64,000 nt of DNA, from the NCBI GenBank assembly GCA_029876055.1, contig CM056877.1, positions 1,178,001 through 1,242,000 on the forward strand, written 5' to 3'. The notes under the pieces were generated by a model. It saw only the letters and a list, made by a program, of their open reading frames with translations, searched no databases and had not been told where the DNA came from. Of this stretch, positions 1 to 11,467 are shown one piece after another. Both the position numbers and the translations under genes were made by a program. Source of the DNA: Madurella fahalii (Eukaryota; Ascomycota; Sordariomycetes; Sordariales). Every line of letters starts with the position of its first letter. The stretch's first letter is position 1.

Positions 1-2406
1 GTGTGGCTTGTGTGCCCTTAAGCCCTCAATCAGCCAGTGATCCCGGATGTCTGTATGCCCATATGTTTGTTGACAAGATCAGGCCGTCTGGAAGGGTAGT
101 TTCGGCTGGGCATTCCGGCCGGCTTGGCAACGCCGTCCACGCCGGGGTCTCTGCGAATGGTATTCATTGGTTCTTGCAAGGTCCAAGGTCCAAGGTCCAC
201 GACCTAGAACGCCTTGATGCCTACTTTTGCCTCCGCTTCGTTAGGCTTCTACCGGGGATAGACGGACTGGTCGATGCTAGGCTCTTGTCTTGGGTTGTGA
301 GTTACGTCCTGCATGTTTTGGATCACCGCATGGAGGCAAGCCAAACCCACCAGCCCGGATTGTGACGGCAGCACCTAATTTGCCACTGTCAACCTCGATC
401 CTGTCCAAAGGTATTGTCTGAATCTGCTAATCCCACTCCTGGTTGAGAAGGTAACCACCCACAACGCCCTTCCACTGTGAAGCCGCATTGGTCGTATAGA
501 GCAGTACTTCCCACGAACTTTGTGGCTCCAGGTGCAAGGCCATTGGTGACAAGAACCCAATTGCCATCCCAACCCAAAGGTAGAGCCCAAGGCTGCTCGC
601 CGAGAAAATCCTTCGAACTAGAACCGTGAGGACCTAAGACAACGTTCGTGTCCAACGAATAAGGCGCACCTAGAGAACAACCGATTGCCTAAGACAATGA
701 GGGCGCGTTGAGCGGTAGCCATCAGGCCAGAAATGTCCAATGGCACTTCTTTCCGACCAAGACTTTGCTGTCCCTAAAGCCATCAAAAGCCATTGGGCCA
801 GAGTTGACTTTGATAAAACCACTCCTGTTTTGATATGAACGCCGCTTTGGACAGGAAGTGGTACAGAGGGTGACACATTGAGGGATTGAATATCTCAGAG
901 TTCACAGAATCGGACTAGCTTGCACCAGGACGCAGCTTGCAAAGTGTTACTAGTGATGATCAGTCCCTTTGCACTTAGACATGATGCCCTTTGCAACTTA
1001 GCGCCCAAAACACTTGTGCTCAGGGGAACCCTAGATGAGGTAAATTCTCCCATTAGATAACCTCTTAATAATTAGACACGAGAAAGCCGTTGACGAGAAT
1101 AAAAAAACTAAAAAACTAAAAAACTGCAACTGGCTCAATGTACCTAGTCTCGTCTCGTGCTTAAGGCCCTGCAGTAGATGCGTGCGCGTGCTCCTCCGCG
1201 TGATGGGTATCGAGAAATGCTCCCCAGCGCGGTTCAGGATGACTCTCCGCAGAGTCCGTGATCTCATCGCTTCGCCGTCCTCCTTAAGCAAGAGTGATGA
1301 CTGGCTGCCTTTGTTTCTAGGCGCGAGCAATCATTACGGTCTGCACTTGGGAGTTACCACTCGGCAATATTGCGCTGATGGGTGCAAAATTGCGTGCGGT
1401 CCGGACAGAGGGGACTTGCGCTTGGATCGATGTCTCGTCACACAGCTCTCGGGTTCTTATCAGCTTCCAATCTAATGTAGATGGTCTTTTATTAGGGCTG
1501 AAATTGGGCCCCTTCTTCCGGAAAGACCTCGAATGAAGTGCCCATGCGTATTCTAAACGGTCTGCAGGACGGACATGCTCCAGACGTAGGTGCAGTGGGT
1601 GAGCCACCACGACGGCGATGAGTGCGGGACAAATCCTGTAAGCTGTGCCTCGTCCTGATGACCTGGTGGTGAATGTTACAGTTTTGGGGCCATGTCTCAC
1701 CCACCTGTTGGATTAGTCAAATGGGATACTCGCGGGAGAACGGCAAACTTGAAGACGGCTTCGAATGACGCTTCTGATCGACCCTGCTAATGTAGCCTGC
1801 ACCCAGCTCGCCATATCAGCTCGGTAAAACCAGACTTAATGAGAGCCAGGCTCCTTAATCCTTCTGGGCTGCGCAAGATAACCTCCCCGTCAATCACACA
1901 TGGCATGAGCAGTCATAGCGACAGAGATAGCAGCTAAGCTTAGAGAGACAAGACCAGGAACGTTGTGCCGTTGTCATGAAATATTAGCGCGCCCGACGAC
2001 GGACAACAAACACAGCACGGGGCGCAGATGAGGAGGTGGAACTTGGGAGTGGAAAATGAATGTCAAGTCAAGTCAATCAAGCCTTTTGTAAACTCTGACA
2101 GTGAGCCGAGACGCGAGAGCGCGCCAAAGAGATAAGAGTGTACACCTGGGAAAAAGGGAAGAAAAAAAGAAAAGGAATAAAAAAGGGGGTTCTCTGCTCT
2201 CCACCAACCAGCCAGCCAGCCGAACCCCCATCCACCCCTTTCCCATCTCCCCCCCTTTCCTCCTCAACCACGTCTCAGTGTGTGGCCAACCACCACCACC
2301 ACCACCACCACCACCATCACACCGCCACCACTGCCACCTCCTTCAAAAATGGATATCACTCTCCCCTCTCTCACCTTCCTTCCTCAATCCTTATCGGCCG
2401 CACCAC
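1..2406. other. No confident gene; intergenic or decayed sequence
   Basis: No convincing ATG-initiated gene with splice support was found on either strand. One minus-strand stretch (about 389-640) translates into plausible-looking protein, and a second segment lies upstream in another frame (about 700-876), so a decayed gene is possible but unidentified. Short A-rich tandem units occur near 1099-1126, and a CAC trinucleotide run lies at about 2290-2316 just beyond the 3' end of the next gene. Confidence 0.4.
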
Positions 2407-4263
2407 CTAAGTCGACGGCGTGAGGACAACGCTGCCCTGCCCGAGCACCGGCCACCCGGGAACCGTCACGCCGGGGATCGTCTGCAGAATCGTTACAAGG
2501 TTCACCATGATCAGCCAGACCGGCACGGGGATCGTCCCGCTGCCGTAGGTACCATACTCCTCCTCCAGCACCTTAAGCGCTTGCAGCATGGCCGTGGCGT
2601 CGCTCAGGCCGGGCGCCTGCCTCTCCTCGATGACGTCCCTAGTCGACGGCTTCATGGGCCCGCCGGGGATGGTCGGGTCCGGCTTCATGGGCCCGCCGGG
2701 GATCGTCACCTCGGGGACCATGGGGCCGCCGGGGATGGGGCTGCCGGGGACGAGCGAGGTCCAGCCGGCGACCGTCTGGCCGCAGAGCTGCAGAGCCGAC
2801 ACGATGACTTGCTGGACGAGGAAGATGCTGGTCGGCGACTGGGCCGGGTCGCCGTAAGCGACGAGCAGGGCGGCGAGGGCGGCGCGGAGGCCCATAATGT
2901 CGGCGACTTGGCAGGTCCGGGTGCCGACCGTGATGGTCTCAGCCTGGCGCTTGGCCCTGGGGTGCCCGAGGGTCGAGAGGACCTGGGCGATGCCCTCGGC
3001 GGAGCGGTCGACGGGGTCGGCCGAGTAGATGTCGAGGAGGTCGGCGACGTGTTGCAGGACGAGCCAGTTGGCGAACGACGGCTGGCCGGCTTCGGCGGCG
3101 GCTTGGAGGAGCTCGTCGTAGGCTGCCTCGAGGCCGGCGAGGTCAAATTCCTCGAGGGAAACGTCGCGCTTCTTGTCCGAGGGCTTGATGATGGTGTAGG
3201 TACCGTCGGGCGACTTGACGATGGTGATGCCGCAGCCCTTGAGGAAGGCGGCCAGCTTCTGCATGATGATGCGCTCCTCGACCGTGTGCTTGTCCTTGTG
3301 CATGAGCGTTTGCAGGGCGATCTGGGCGCCGTCGATGCCGGGGCACACGGCCGCGTACGTGCCAACGGCGTCGAGGCTGAAGCCGGTGTCGCGCTTACCG
3401 GGCGTGAATGTGGATCCCGTTCCTGGGGGTGCCGAGATGCTGATGATGCCGGCCAGGTACCGGAGAGCCTCCTTGATGGCCTTGATGTCTTCAAGGTCTT
3501 GCCGGGTCTTGTGCGGCTTGTTTTGTAGCTTGATGAGGTCGATCTCGAGCTTCTCAATCACCTTCTTTGGGTTGCTGGCATGGTCGGGGGGGAGGATGAA
3601 CCCGCGTTTGCCAGGGGTAAAGGTGGTCCCCGATCCGGGAGGAGCGGAGATGTTGGTGATGCCCGCGAGGTAGTACAGCGCCGCCTTGAGGGCCTCGATC
3701 TGCTTGAGATCGGCTGCTGTCTTGTGCCGTTTGTTCTGAAGCGCCACGAGATCCTTCTGCAGCTTCTCAATGACCTTCTTGGGGTTTGAGGCGTAGTCGG
3801 GTGGGAGGATCAAAGACGGCTGGTCTCTAGGGATGATCGGAGTAGGCGGGATAAGCCCACCGCTGATGGGAGGCAGCATACATGGCGGTTGTTGGGAGAT
3901 GGGTACTGTCGTCAGGCAGATCGGCAGGGAGCCTTGGCCGGGCACAAAAATTCCTGTCCCATCCCCAATCGAAATCTGCCGCTTCACGCGAACTTTTGCC
4001 CCGCCCGCTTCCTCATCTGCCCCCGGAGGAGTGGGTGGCCGGAGCCCGCCGGTGATGGGCGGCAGGAAGCACGGCGGCTGCTCGTTGATGGGGGCATCTA
4101 CAAGGCAAGGGGGTAACGTAACTTCTCCTCCGCCGGGGATGAAGATGCCGGTCCCGTCTCCGATGATGATACCGCCCTGCCGTTCCTCGACGTGCTTTCC
4201 CGCGGGCAAGGCCTGGACGGCGCCGAGGCCGATGAGTGAGAGAGTAAAGGCCGATCCGACCAT
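2407..4263 (-). CDS. Secreted repeat protein with dibasic (Kex2-like) sites
   Basis: Single-exon 618-residue protein, function unknown. Residues 1-18 form a signal peptide. Internal repeats are obvious. A cysteine-containing unit beginning IGDGTGIF(I/V)PG occurs at 34-77 and 99-142. A 71-residue unit beginning LPPD(Y/H)ASNPKKVIEKL and ending FTPGKR occurs at 151-220 and 222-291. IPGGPM(V/K)P occurs three times at about 510-539. Dibasic sites KR lie at 94-95, 219-220, 290-291, 365-366 and 438-439; EERQ occurs at 26-29 and 546-549. Several sites fall exactly at repeat ends, which suggests processing by a Kex2-type protease in the Golgi into several secreted fragments (inference). The excised units would be about 70-125 residues, much longer than typical fungal RiPP cores. 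The long plus-strand open frame over the same DNA (2101-3528) lacks a signal peptide and repeat logic, so the minus strand is preferred. Confidence 0.82.
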   Translation of the reverse strand: MVGSAFTLSLIGLGAVQALPAGKHVEERQGGIIIGDGTGIFIPGGGEVTLPPCLVDAPINEQPPCFLPPITGGLRPPTPPGADEEAGGAKVRVKRQISIGDGTGIFVPGQGSLPICLTTVPISQQPPCMLPPISGGLIPPTPIIPRDQPSLILPPDYASNPKKVIEKLQKDLVALQNKRHKTAADLKQIEALKAALYYLAGITNISAPPGSGTTFTPGKRGFILPPDHASNPKKVIEKLEIDLIKLQNKPHKTRQDLEDIKAIKEALRYLAGIISISAPPGTGSTFTPGKRDTGFSLDAVGTYAAVCPGIDGAQIALQTLMHKDKHTVEERIIMQKLAAFLKGCGITIVKSPDGTYTIIKPSDKKRDVSLEEFDLAGLEAAYDELLQAAAEAGQPSFANWLVLQHVADLLDIYSADPVDRSAEGIAQVLSTLGHPRAKRQAETITVGTRTCQVADIMGLRAALAALLVAYGDPAQSPTSIFLVQQVIVSALQLCGQTVAGWTSLVPGSPIPGGPMVPEVTIPGGPMKPDPTIPGGPMKPSTRDVIEERQAPGLSDATAMLQALKVLEEEYGTYGSGTIPVPVWLIMVNLVTILQTIPGVTVPGWPVLGQGSVVLTPST

Positions 4264-6234
4264 GTCTGCGGCTGGGGATGCGGCGACTCTGGGGGTGATG
4301 TCGTCTGGTAGGGGGGGTTCACGGCCGAAGAGTTGCGATCAGGGCTTTACGATGACGATGGGTGTCGTCTGTTGATATACACCGTGCCCGTCGCCGTTTG
4401 TTAATGCGTGCAATATGCCGTCGCCATCGCCATTGCCCCTGGGAGGCGTATTTATAGAAGCTTGCAATGACATGATGCATCCGCCCCGCTCCCGAGACAA
4501 CATGAGAAGTGGTGATACGGTCGATATCGCGATGGTTTGTTTGGTGGCGACAATCTCTGTGCAATATGGAATAGATGAACGGACGAGGGCGGGAGCCAGA
4601 CTATGATATGCCTCGGCATATTTATCCGGGGCCTTTCACCAGGCTCGCTCTCCTCTCGGCCAGTCTCGGTCTGGCGCCGAGACCCGAGGGTAAGTAGTCG
4701 GGTTCTTAGTAAGGTTGTATTCATATAATTGTGCCTATATCCACAGCTTAATGCGGCCGGTTTGGGGCATCGGCGCTCGAGGGCCGCGATAAAACCGACT
4801 CCAACTCGACATCGAGACTGCGGGAAGCGCCGCGTGCTATTTTTGGACTGACCCTCTTCCATGGGAATCCTGAGCACTGCTTTGCTCCCTTAGTTTCGCC
4901 AGCTTAAATGAGGCCAGTGATTGATGCGGCCGTCGAGGAGCCAATATGATTTGGCCCAATGGCCAAGAGGCTCATGTCGAGTTGCATCGGGCATTCAACG
5001 TCGCTCGACGCTGTAGCATCGAGCGAGCCCGGTAGAAGGTTTGACGGCGACGATCCCCATGCTCGCCGGGACAACGGAAAATGGTCGAGTCGCGGTATGG
5101 GGTCTGGCCCTCCTTAGCTGGTGGTTGCTGGGTGCACTTGCACTCTGGCTTAGCCGGTCACCTCATCCCGTCACTGACGCTTGTCGTCGAGGGGTGCCGT
5201 GATCCGTGATGATATTGTGGGACGAGTGGTGATTTGGAGCATATCCAAATATAGAAATAAAGTTGGTCGAGCAACTCGCTGACCCGGGTATCTGGAGACT
5301 GTGGCGGCATAATGACAGGTGTCCGAGCTCCGGTGCTGTTTCCAGGAACGAGGGAACAGTCCCGCCGGAGATGGGGTTACGGATCGCCCGGGGATGGTGG
5401 CAATTCGTTGTAAGTGTACATCCGCGTCCGCATCCGGTATCTGCAGGCAATCTGCCAGGGACGCTGTGCAACGTTGTCGCCTGGTCCCCTGGCTTCACAT
5501 GTGGCTTCATCTTTCACCCTCTGCCAACGTCGTCGAGATGAGTAGTGTAATGATGTCGTACTCGACCGGGTGTATAAGAAGGGTCTCCGTCGGCAGTAGA
5601 GTTGTTCACCACGACGCAGCCCTCCCAAGTAGGGCCGAGACGGCGTTATTCAGCAGCAGCGCGCCTGTGTCGGACTTGATCGAGCCCGGTAACAACACGT
5701 CCGTGGGGACATAAACGACAGGTGCTGCATATGCGCCTATCTAGAATAAATGAGGACAGGTAAGCGAACCACACAAGATATGTTGTTGGGAATGGCAGCG
5801 TAGCGGTGATGGAGCAATTCTGGGAATGGCAGCCGCCTGTTATGATGCCAAGTGGCGGCCAGCTGAGAGTAGATGTCCCATCGAGTGTTGTTGGGAAACC
5901 CACCTCGGCCAAGAGCAAAAGTGGAAACTTGTCCCCGGTGACGGCAGTGATTCCCAACAAAACAGGGAAAAAATAATAAGAGAAGGGAAAAAAGAGAAAA
6001 AAAAAAAAGGCCGAGTGAGGAGCTACGACTCGTGTTGTTGGATATCGTTGACGGCGGCTGGAAACGGCCGGATGAACACCATAAACCCGTCTAAAGATGG
6101 TGTGGAAAGGAAGGACCCTTGCGTGATTAGCCTACCATCCCCGAGACAGCAACACCACCATCACCGCCACCACCCCTACCTCGATTCCCTCTCCCGTGCC
6201 ACCGAAAAGAAAGCTTAAACGAACGGCACAAAAG
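4264..6234. other. Intergenic region between two divergent genes
   Basis: About 2 kb between the divergently transcribed secreted repeat protein (-) and PAQR gene (+). I see no gene. It should hold both promoters. A purine-rich A tract (about 5967-6010) lies upstream of the PAQR start. Confidence 0.5.
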
Positions 6235-7372
6235 ATGCCGAGCCCCGGCACCCCTCAGAATGAGACGGCACCGCTTCGGCAGCGGGGGCCGCGCCGGCAG
6301 CGGGAGGGTGAACCGGCTGTGCGACAGCGCCGACCTTCCACAACCGCCGAAACCCTCGTCGCGGCCGCCAAGCAGGTCGAAGCCAAGGTGGAGTCGGTCC
6401 TGCTCATCCTCTGGGACGAGCTGCCGCACTGGAGGCGCGACAACGCCTTCATCCTCAGCGGCTACCGGCAGACGAGCAACAGCTTCCGCGCGTCCCTGGC
6501 CAGCCTCTGGTACCTGCACAACGAGTCGGTCAACATCTGGACCCACCTGCTCGGCGCCGCCGCCTTCACCGTTGGGGGCGCCTTGCTGCACGCCCTCATC
6601 GCCCCGCGCTACGAGTCGGCGTCGGACTCGGACGTGCTTGTCTTTGCTTGCTTCTTTGCCGGGGCCTTCCTGTGTCTCGGCATGAGTGCCACCTATCACA
6701 CGCTGAGCAACCACTCGCCCGAGGTGGCCATGTGGGGGAACAAGCTCGATTACACGGGCATTGTCTTCTTGATTGTTGGCAGTTACGTGCCCGCGCTGTA
6801 CTACGGCTTCTCCTGCCACCCCTACTTGCTGACTGTGTATCTGGGTGCCGTGAGTCTTTATTCCCCGTCTCGTCCGTGTTGCATATCTGGAGCGACCTTT
6901 GACCGTCTTGTAGATCGCACTCTTGGGCTCTGGCTGTCTCGTGGTTTCGTGGTTCGAGCACTTTCGCACCCCGGCCTGGCGGCCCTACCGGGCCCTCATG
7001 TTTGTCGGCCTTGGTCTGTCAGGGGTTGTGCCCATAATCCACGCTCTCACCTTTTACGGATACGGCCAACTTGACGAGAGAATGGGCCTCAACTGGGTCA
7101 TTCTCCAAGGTGCACTGTACATTTTTGGCGCCTTCTTATATGCGGTGAGGTCCCGCTGTCCGGTGTTCATTTCCCGGTGTGTGGGGGGCATGGGATACTG
7201 ACCAAGAATGCAGGCGCGGTGGCCAGAGCGCCAGTTTCCTGGTACTTTCGATATCTGGGGTAGTTCCCATCAGATATTCCATATTTTCGTTCTTCTTGCT
7301 GCTGCTGCGCATCTGTATGGCATGACTAGGGCGTTTGACTTCCACCACACCGGGCTTGGGGCACAATGTTGA
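6235..7372 (+). CDS. Hemolysin III / AdipoR (PAQR, Izh-type) membrane protein
   Basis: Three exons, 6235-6849, 6914-7144 and 7214-7372, with both introns in phase 0 (GTGAGT...TAG and GTGAGG...CAG), give 334 residues, the usual size for fungal Izh/PAQR proteins. After a basic, disordered N-terminus of about 60 residues the protein shows seven-helix PAQR features. These are YLHNESVNIWTHL, the SATYHT motif with its His, the conserved DYTGIVFL helix with Asp, and near the C-terminus SSHQIFHIFVLLAAAAHLYG with the HxxxH pair. In this family these His residues and the Asp-proximal Ser bind zinc. Members are implicated in zinc and sterol/lipid homeostasis or ceramidase-like hydrolysis. I start at the ATG at 6235; the in-frame codon at 6196 is GTG and not a fungal start. 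Confidence 0.92.
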
Positions 7373-7623
7373 GTTGGCTAGTCGTCACGGCATAGATGGT
7401 TATAGAGAATAGATGCATTTGCCACGCTGGTGGCGGCTTTCGCTCTGTAGCACTCGTTGATCAGTACTTTCGACACGTTGCAACATCCCCGCCAAGTCGA
7501 TTGCGGTCAGAACGGGCACCCTAAGGCAAGGCGAAGGCCGACATAGGAGAAACGCACCGGCAGGCACTGTGGTGAAGGGGCCGCAAATTGCCTACGCAGC
7601 ATCACAGATCCCAGGAGTAGCCT

Positions 7624-9886
7624 TTACTCCACTCCAAGGTCCATGACCCTGATCAGCCCAGACGCCATCGCGCACGCAGCCCAGCAACTGAACTGCACGT
7701 TCGGGTTCCACGCAATTACCGTCACCCGCGTTAGAGGCTCATGCGTGACCACTCGAGACGCAAGCCTCTCGTCAAGTTCGGCCTCGCGGTCTTCGGCCGC
7801 GTCTTCGGCGTCTCCGTCCCTTTTAGGACGCCCCTTCTTTTTCCCGGCTTTTTTCTTGTTCTTCTCGGCCCGCTTCTTCCTGTCCATCTCTTTCCTCTTC
7901 TCGGTCCGCGGATCATCGTTGACCTCTGGAAGGAAACCTTGCAGGATCCTGGCTGCACCCCTCAGCTTGGGTGAATCAGCGTTGATCCCGCCGACCTGGC
8001 TCCCGGCATCGATAGGCCGGTACTCGTGCTCAAAGATCTTCAGCTTCCGCAACGGCTCCCCCTTTTGCTTAAAAAGCTTTTGTAGGGCGTTGCACGAGAA
8101 GACGGATCCGTCTGCACAGCCGACGAGGATGAAGGGGTGTGTCGCCCCAGCCGAGACGCAGGTCAGAGTATTCGGACCTGTGCAGATGCTGCGCGCTTGG
8201 CAGAAGAAGCGATGGTGGAGAAAGGCAATGGTGGTGTTGGGTGTTGAAGACGGGTAAAGAGCCATGAAGCCCTGCATTGACTCGTTCCAACAGAGCAAAT
8301 TCGGCTGGAAGCTGATGGCGGGAACCGGAAAGTACGTAAACTCTGAGCTCGGCTGGGACAGGTCGGTGAGGGTCGCGCATCCGCCGACAGGGATCGACGC
8401 GATCAGATAGGGGCTCGACGGGTATGCGGAGCAGATGTCGATAACGTAGGTGGTGTGCACGCCGACACGGTGCAGTAGCTGCCGCGGATAAACGGACCAC
8501 AGCGTAATCGAGCCGTCCGAATGCCCGAGCGCGATCCGGTTGGTATTAACCCAGGTTAGGCAGGTGACATCGACGCTGTAGTCGTCTTCGAGACCAAGTG
8601 TCACCACGGGCGATTCGATCCATCCTGTGGCAGGTTAGCAGGAGACAATTCGCCGCATCGCTAAGGCTCGACGAACTGTAGAACGGGATGTCCGAGTCAT
8701 CGGCCCACTTAGCGTCCATGACCCGAGCTCGCCCGTCACCGCAGAGAACCGCCATGATTCCATAAGAACCAGACGAATCCAACGGAACTGGGCAAAACTG
8801 GAGGCGCTTAGGTCTTCCCCAATCGAAGCACTGTGCACCGAGGAACCTCGGTGGCCGTTGGGACGGCGAAGCCAGCCGTTTCGCATGCTTCTCAGCGGCA
8901 AATTGCCAGAGTTGAATGCATCCCGATGTCTTGGTCGCTGCCTCTGTGTCTGCATCTCCCGACTGGGCCGGTTCCTGGTCTGAGAATGGTATGGTAGCCA
9001 CCGCCAGCACCTGAATATCTTGCCTCGAAAATGGAGCCCATGCTACAGCGAGCGGGATGCTCCCCACGTCGAACATCCAGCCATTCGGCGTTGTGTTGCC
9101 CAAGTTGGAATCACCAACCGGAAGGCCGGAAGGGGAGAGTGAGAGACTGCCGCCTCGGCCGAGTCTAAACTCTTTTTGTTGGTCCCAGGGCCCAACAAGC
9201 GTAACAATGTCGCCGTCGGCGTGGGGAATGAAGTGTTGGGCCTGCTCGGCCGGAAGCACACGAGAGAGCTGGATTTGCGGAGAGCTGGTCTGGAGTGCAT
9301 TGTACCAGAGGAGGCCTCTCCTCTCATGATCACGTTCGAACCCACGGGGTAGCCAAGGGCTCGGTGTGACACCCTGAGGATCTTCGGGCGGCAACATCGG
9401 GGGCAGGACTGGAAAGTCGGTCCACCGGATCTCGAGGTCCCAGATGATCCGTATGCGCTGGTACTCTGGCCCATACATGGCGTCACGAAGCGCGCTGTAG
9501 CGGGCGTATCGTCTAAGTGGGCCGGCGTAGACGCGTGTGACGATGCGCGTCTCTAGCGGATAATGGGGGATGTCGTGGAAGCTCTTACGGCTCTGAACCA
9601 TGCCGGCGCCGGCATTGCGCTGCTTCTTGGGCTGCGCAGGCTGATCTTTGGCTTGCCCAGCTTCCTCGTCGTCCGACCCTCCCTCATCATCGCTGGTGGG
9701 CTCACCCTCCTCTTCATCCTCCTCATGGTCGTCTTCGTCTTGGACAAGAGCCCCGTGGGCTTGTGCATCGAAGTCATCATCTTTAGACTGATCGTCGGGG
9801 GCAGATATGGGTTCGTCGTCATCCTCAAAGACGACAGGTTCTTCGACGTAGCGCTTTCTGACTCCCCTAGTAGTGCGAAGGCGCAT
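7624..9886 (-). CDS. sfc6: TFIIIC subunit, Sfc6/tau91-type WD40 protein
   Basis: Two exons, 9886-8677 and 8624-7624, are joined across a 52-nt intron (GTTCGT donor, TGCTAAC branch, CACAG acceptor, phase 1), giving 736 residues. The N-terminus starts with a basic MRLRTTRGVRKRY patch and then a long Asp/Glu-rich stretch (about 20-80). The rest is a divergent WD40 propeller, with recognisable blades such as VTCLTWVNTNRIALGHSDGS and ILVGCADGSVFSCN. Near the C-terminus is a Lys-rich KKRAEKNKKKAGKKKGRPKR insertion, a likely nuclear localisation signal. This layout matches the WD40 subunit of the RNA polymerase III factor TFIIIC (yeast Tfc6, fission yeast Sfc6, human GTF3C2), which helps bind the B box of tRNA genes. 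Assignment is by overall pattern rather than a single diagnostic motif. It is convergent with the PAQR gene. Confidence 0.72.
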
Positions 9887-11467
9887 TGTTGGAACTGTGA
9901 TGAGGGTCTAATTGTTGGCGTGCCGAGACCAGTCCTTTGCCCGCTTTGCGAGAGCGAGTGTCGAACCAGCAGCGTCATGAACTGTCAAAACGCAACAAAA
10001 TGATCGCTGTCGATATCTACCAGATGCAATTGAGGATGTTCTAATTTGTTTTTGTTCCGTGCTGCACCGCTCGTTGCGATACCCCCGGTTCGATACTGGA
10101 CAATGGTTTCTTGAGTGCACAGAGCAAGCTCAAATTGGTCGAGGCGAGCAGAAAGCTGTGCCTTAAGACCCCCGAAGAGGCAGGTTCCAAGGGTTAGGGT
10201 TATAATAAAGGATCCCTGAACTTAAATTCGACCACCACTCAACCCTAATATCTGAAAACCCCAACCACCTCCCCCAACCAGAGAAAAAAAGAAAAAAGGA
10301 GAGAGAGAGAGAACAAAGATTAGTGCTAATTAGGCATTTTTGCAAGGCTGCTGTGGGATAGGAAACGAGACAATCCGGACACATGGTCACGACGGGCTGC
10401 CCATGTACTGCATCTGACAAGCTTCAAGTTCTAACTCCGACTAAAGGTAGGTACTATAGTCACAAAATCAATGGCAAGGAAAGGGGGCATTAGAGTTGTT
10501 GGGCTCATTCGGCTTGGTCATCATGTTCACATTTCTCAATCTTAGAACAGAATACTACAGTGACTTAACAGATCTTCACTGCAGAGGGATATGGGTTTAG
10601 GTGTTAAACATCTAGCATTTCGAGTGCAGCAATCAACATGACTCTAGGCGGCGCAATCAGATGCATGTGATTCACCATGTTTGATGGCTTTCATATCTCG
10701 ATTGGCATGTCCGGAGATCTGTTCCGGGGACTTTGTACTCAGACTACCAGCGGAGCGAGTGACGTCTTTCATCCAACCGTAGTGGACTGGGTCCTGTAAT
10801 CATGATGAAGGCTCTGGCCTACGGGTGCTGGAGCAGCCCTTTAAAATACTCGGAACAGGGCACATCGGACGACAGTACGGTGGTTGAGACCAGTGCGAAG
10901 ACCCATCGCCCATCCACCAGTGGACTAGGATGTATGCAGAGCAACTGTAGTCTCGGGTACAAGGGAATGATTGCATATGCTGTTATGGCTAAGTAGCTTA
11001 CACCCCGCAAGTGGGGGCTAGAATCCATATCACTACCGTTTACAGCGTCACGTTATCCATTCACGTCAATCATGGTCACAGAGTTCTACAAGCAACGAAT
11101 CATATGCTCCAGTAGGCGTTCCGGGGCTGAGTACCGACCAGCAACTTTACCGAGTTCTGGACATTACCTGTCCGTGTCTGCCACGCGCAGAAGTGCAAGG
11201 GAGCTCCCTACCATCTGTACCCATCCCGATCTCAAGCCGCACCAAAGCGGTGGAAAGCAAGGCAGAATCGCTCAGCAATGCCACGCAACATGATACAACA
11301 GATGTTGTAGCTCCCTTAGCCACAACTCTCTAGCCCTAGCCTCTATGGCCTCTCCTACGTTTATATAGCGCCTAGCCAACCACTCCTACCATCCCCACGC
11401 CAATTCACCTCGCCAGCTTTCACCACATCCAACCGCATCTCCCCAACTACTATTACAGTATCTTATC
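9887..11467. other. Intergenic region with promoters; no gene seen
   Basis: Divergent spacer between the TFIIIC subunit (-) and the lysine-rich secreted protein (+). It contains a GA-rich stretch near 10285-10314. Only short open frames without splice or motif support are present. Confidence 0.5.
11361..11368 (+). promoter_or_regulatory. Candidate TATA box
   Basis: TTATATAG lies about 100 bp upstream of the ATG at 11468, followed by a pyrimidine-rich leader (CACCACATCCAACCGCATC). This fits a strong, inducible fungal promoter for the secreted cysteine protein. It is inferred from sequence only. Confidence 0.5.

Noticed and set aside
2101..3528. 475-codon open frame on the plus strand
   Set aside because: It is antisense to the repeat-bearing secreted protein, begins at GTG, and its translation is a GC-rich shadow with no domain or signal peptide.
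2407..4263. Ustiloxin-type RiPP cluster around the Kex2-site protein
   Set aside because: Repeats are too long for RiPP cores and no UstYa/DUF3328 oxidase or tyrosinase gene is present nearby.
6196..6234. N-terminal extension of the PAQR protein
   Set aside because: The first codon is GTG; fungal nuclear genes start at ATG, here 6235.
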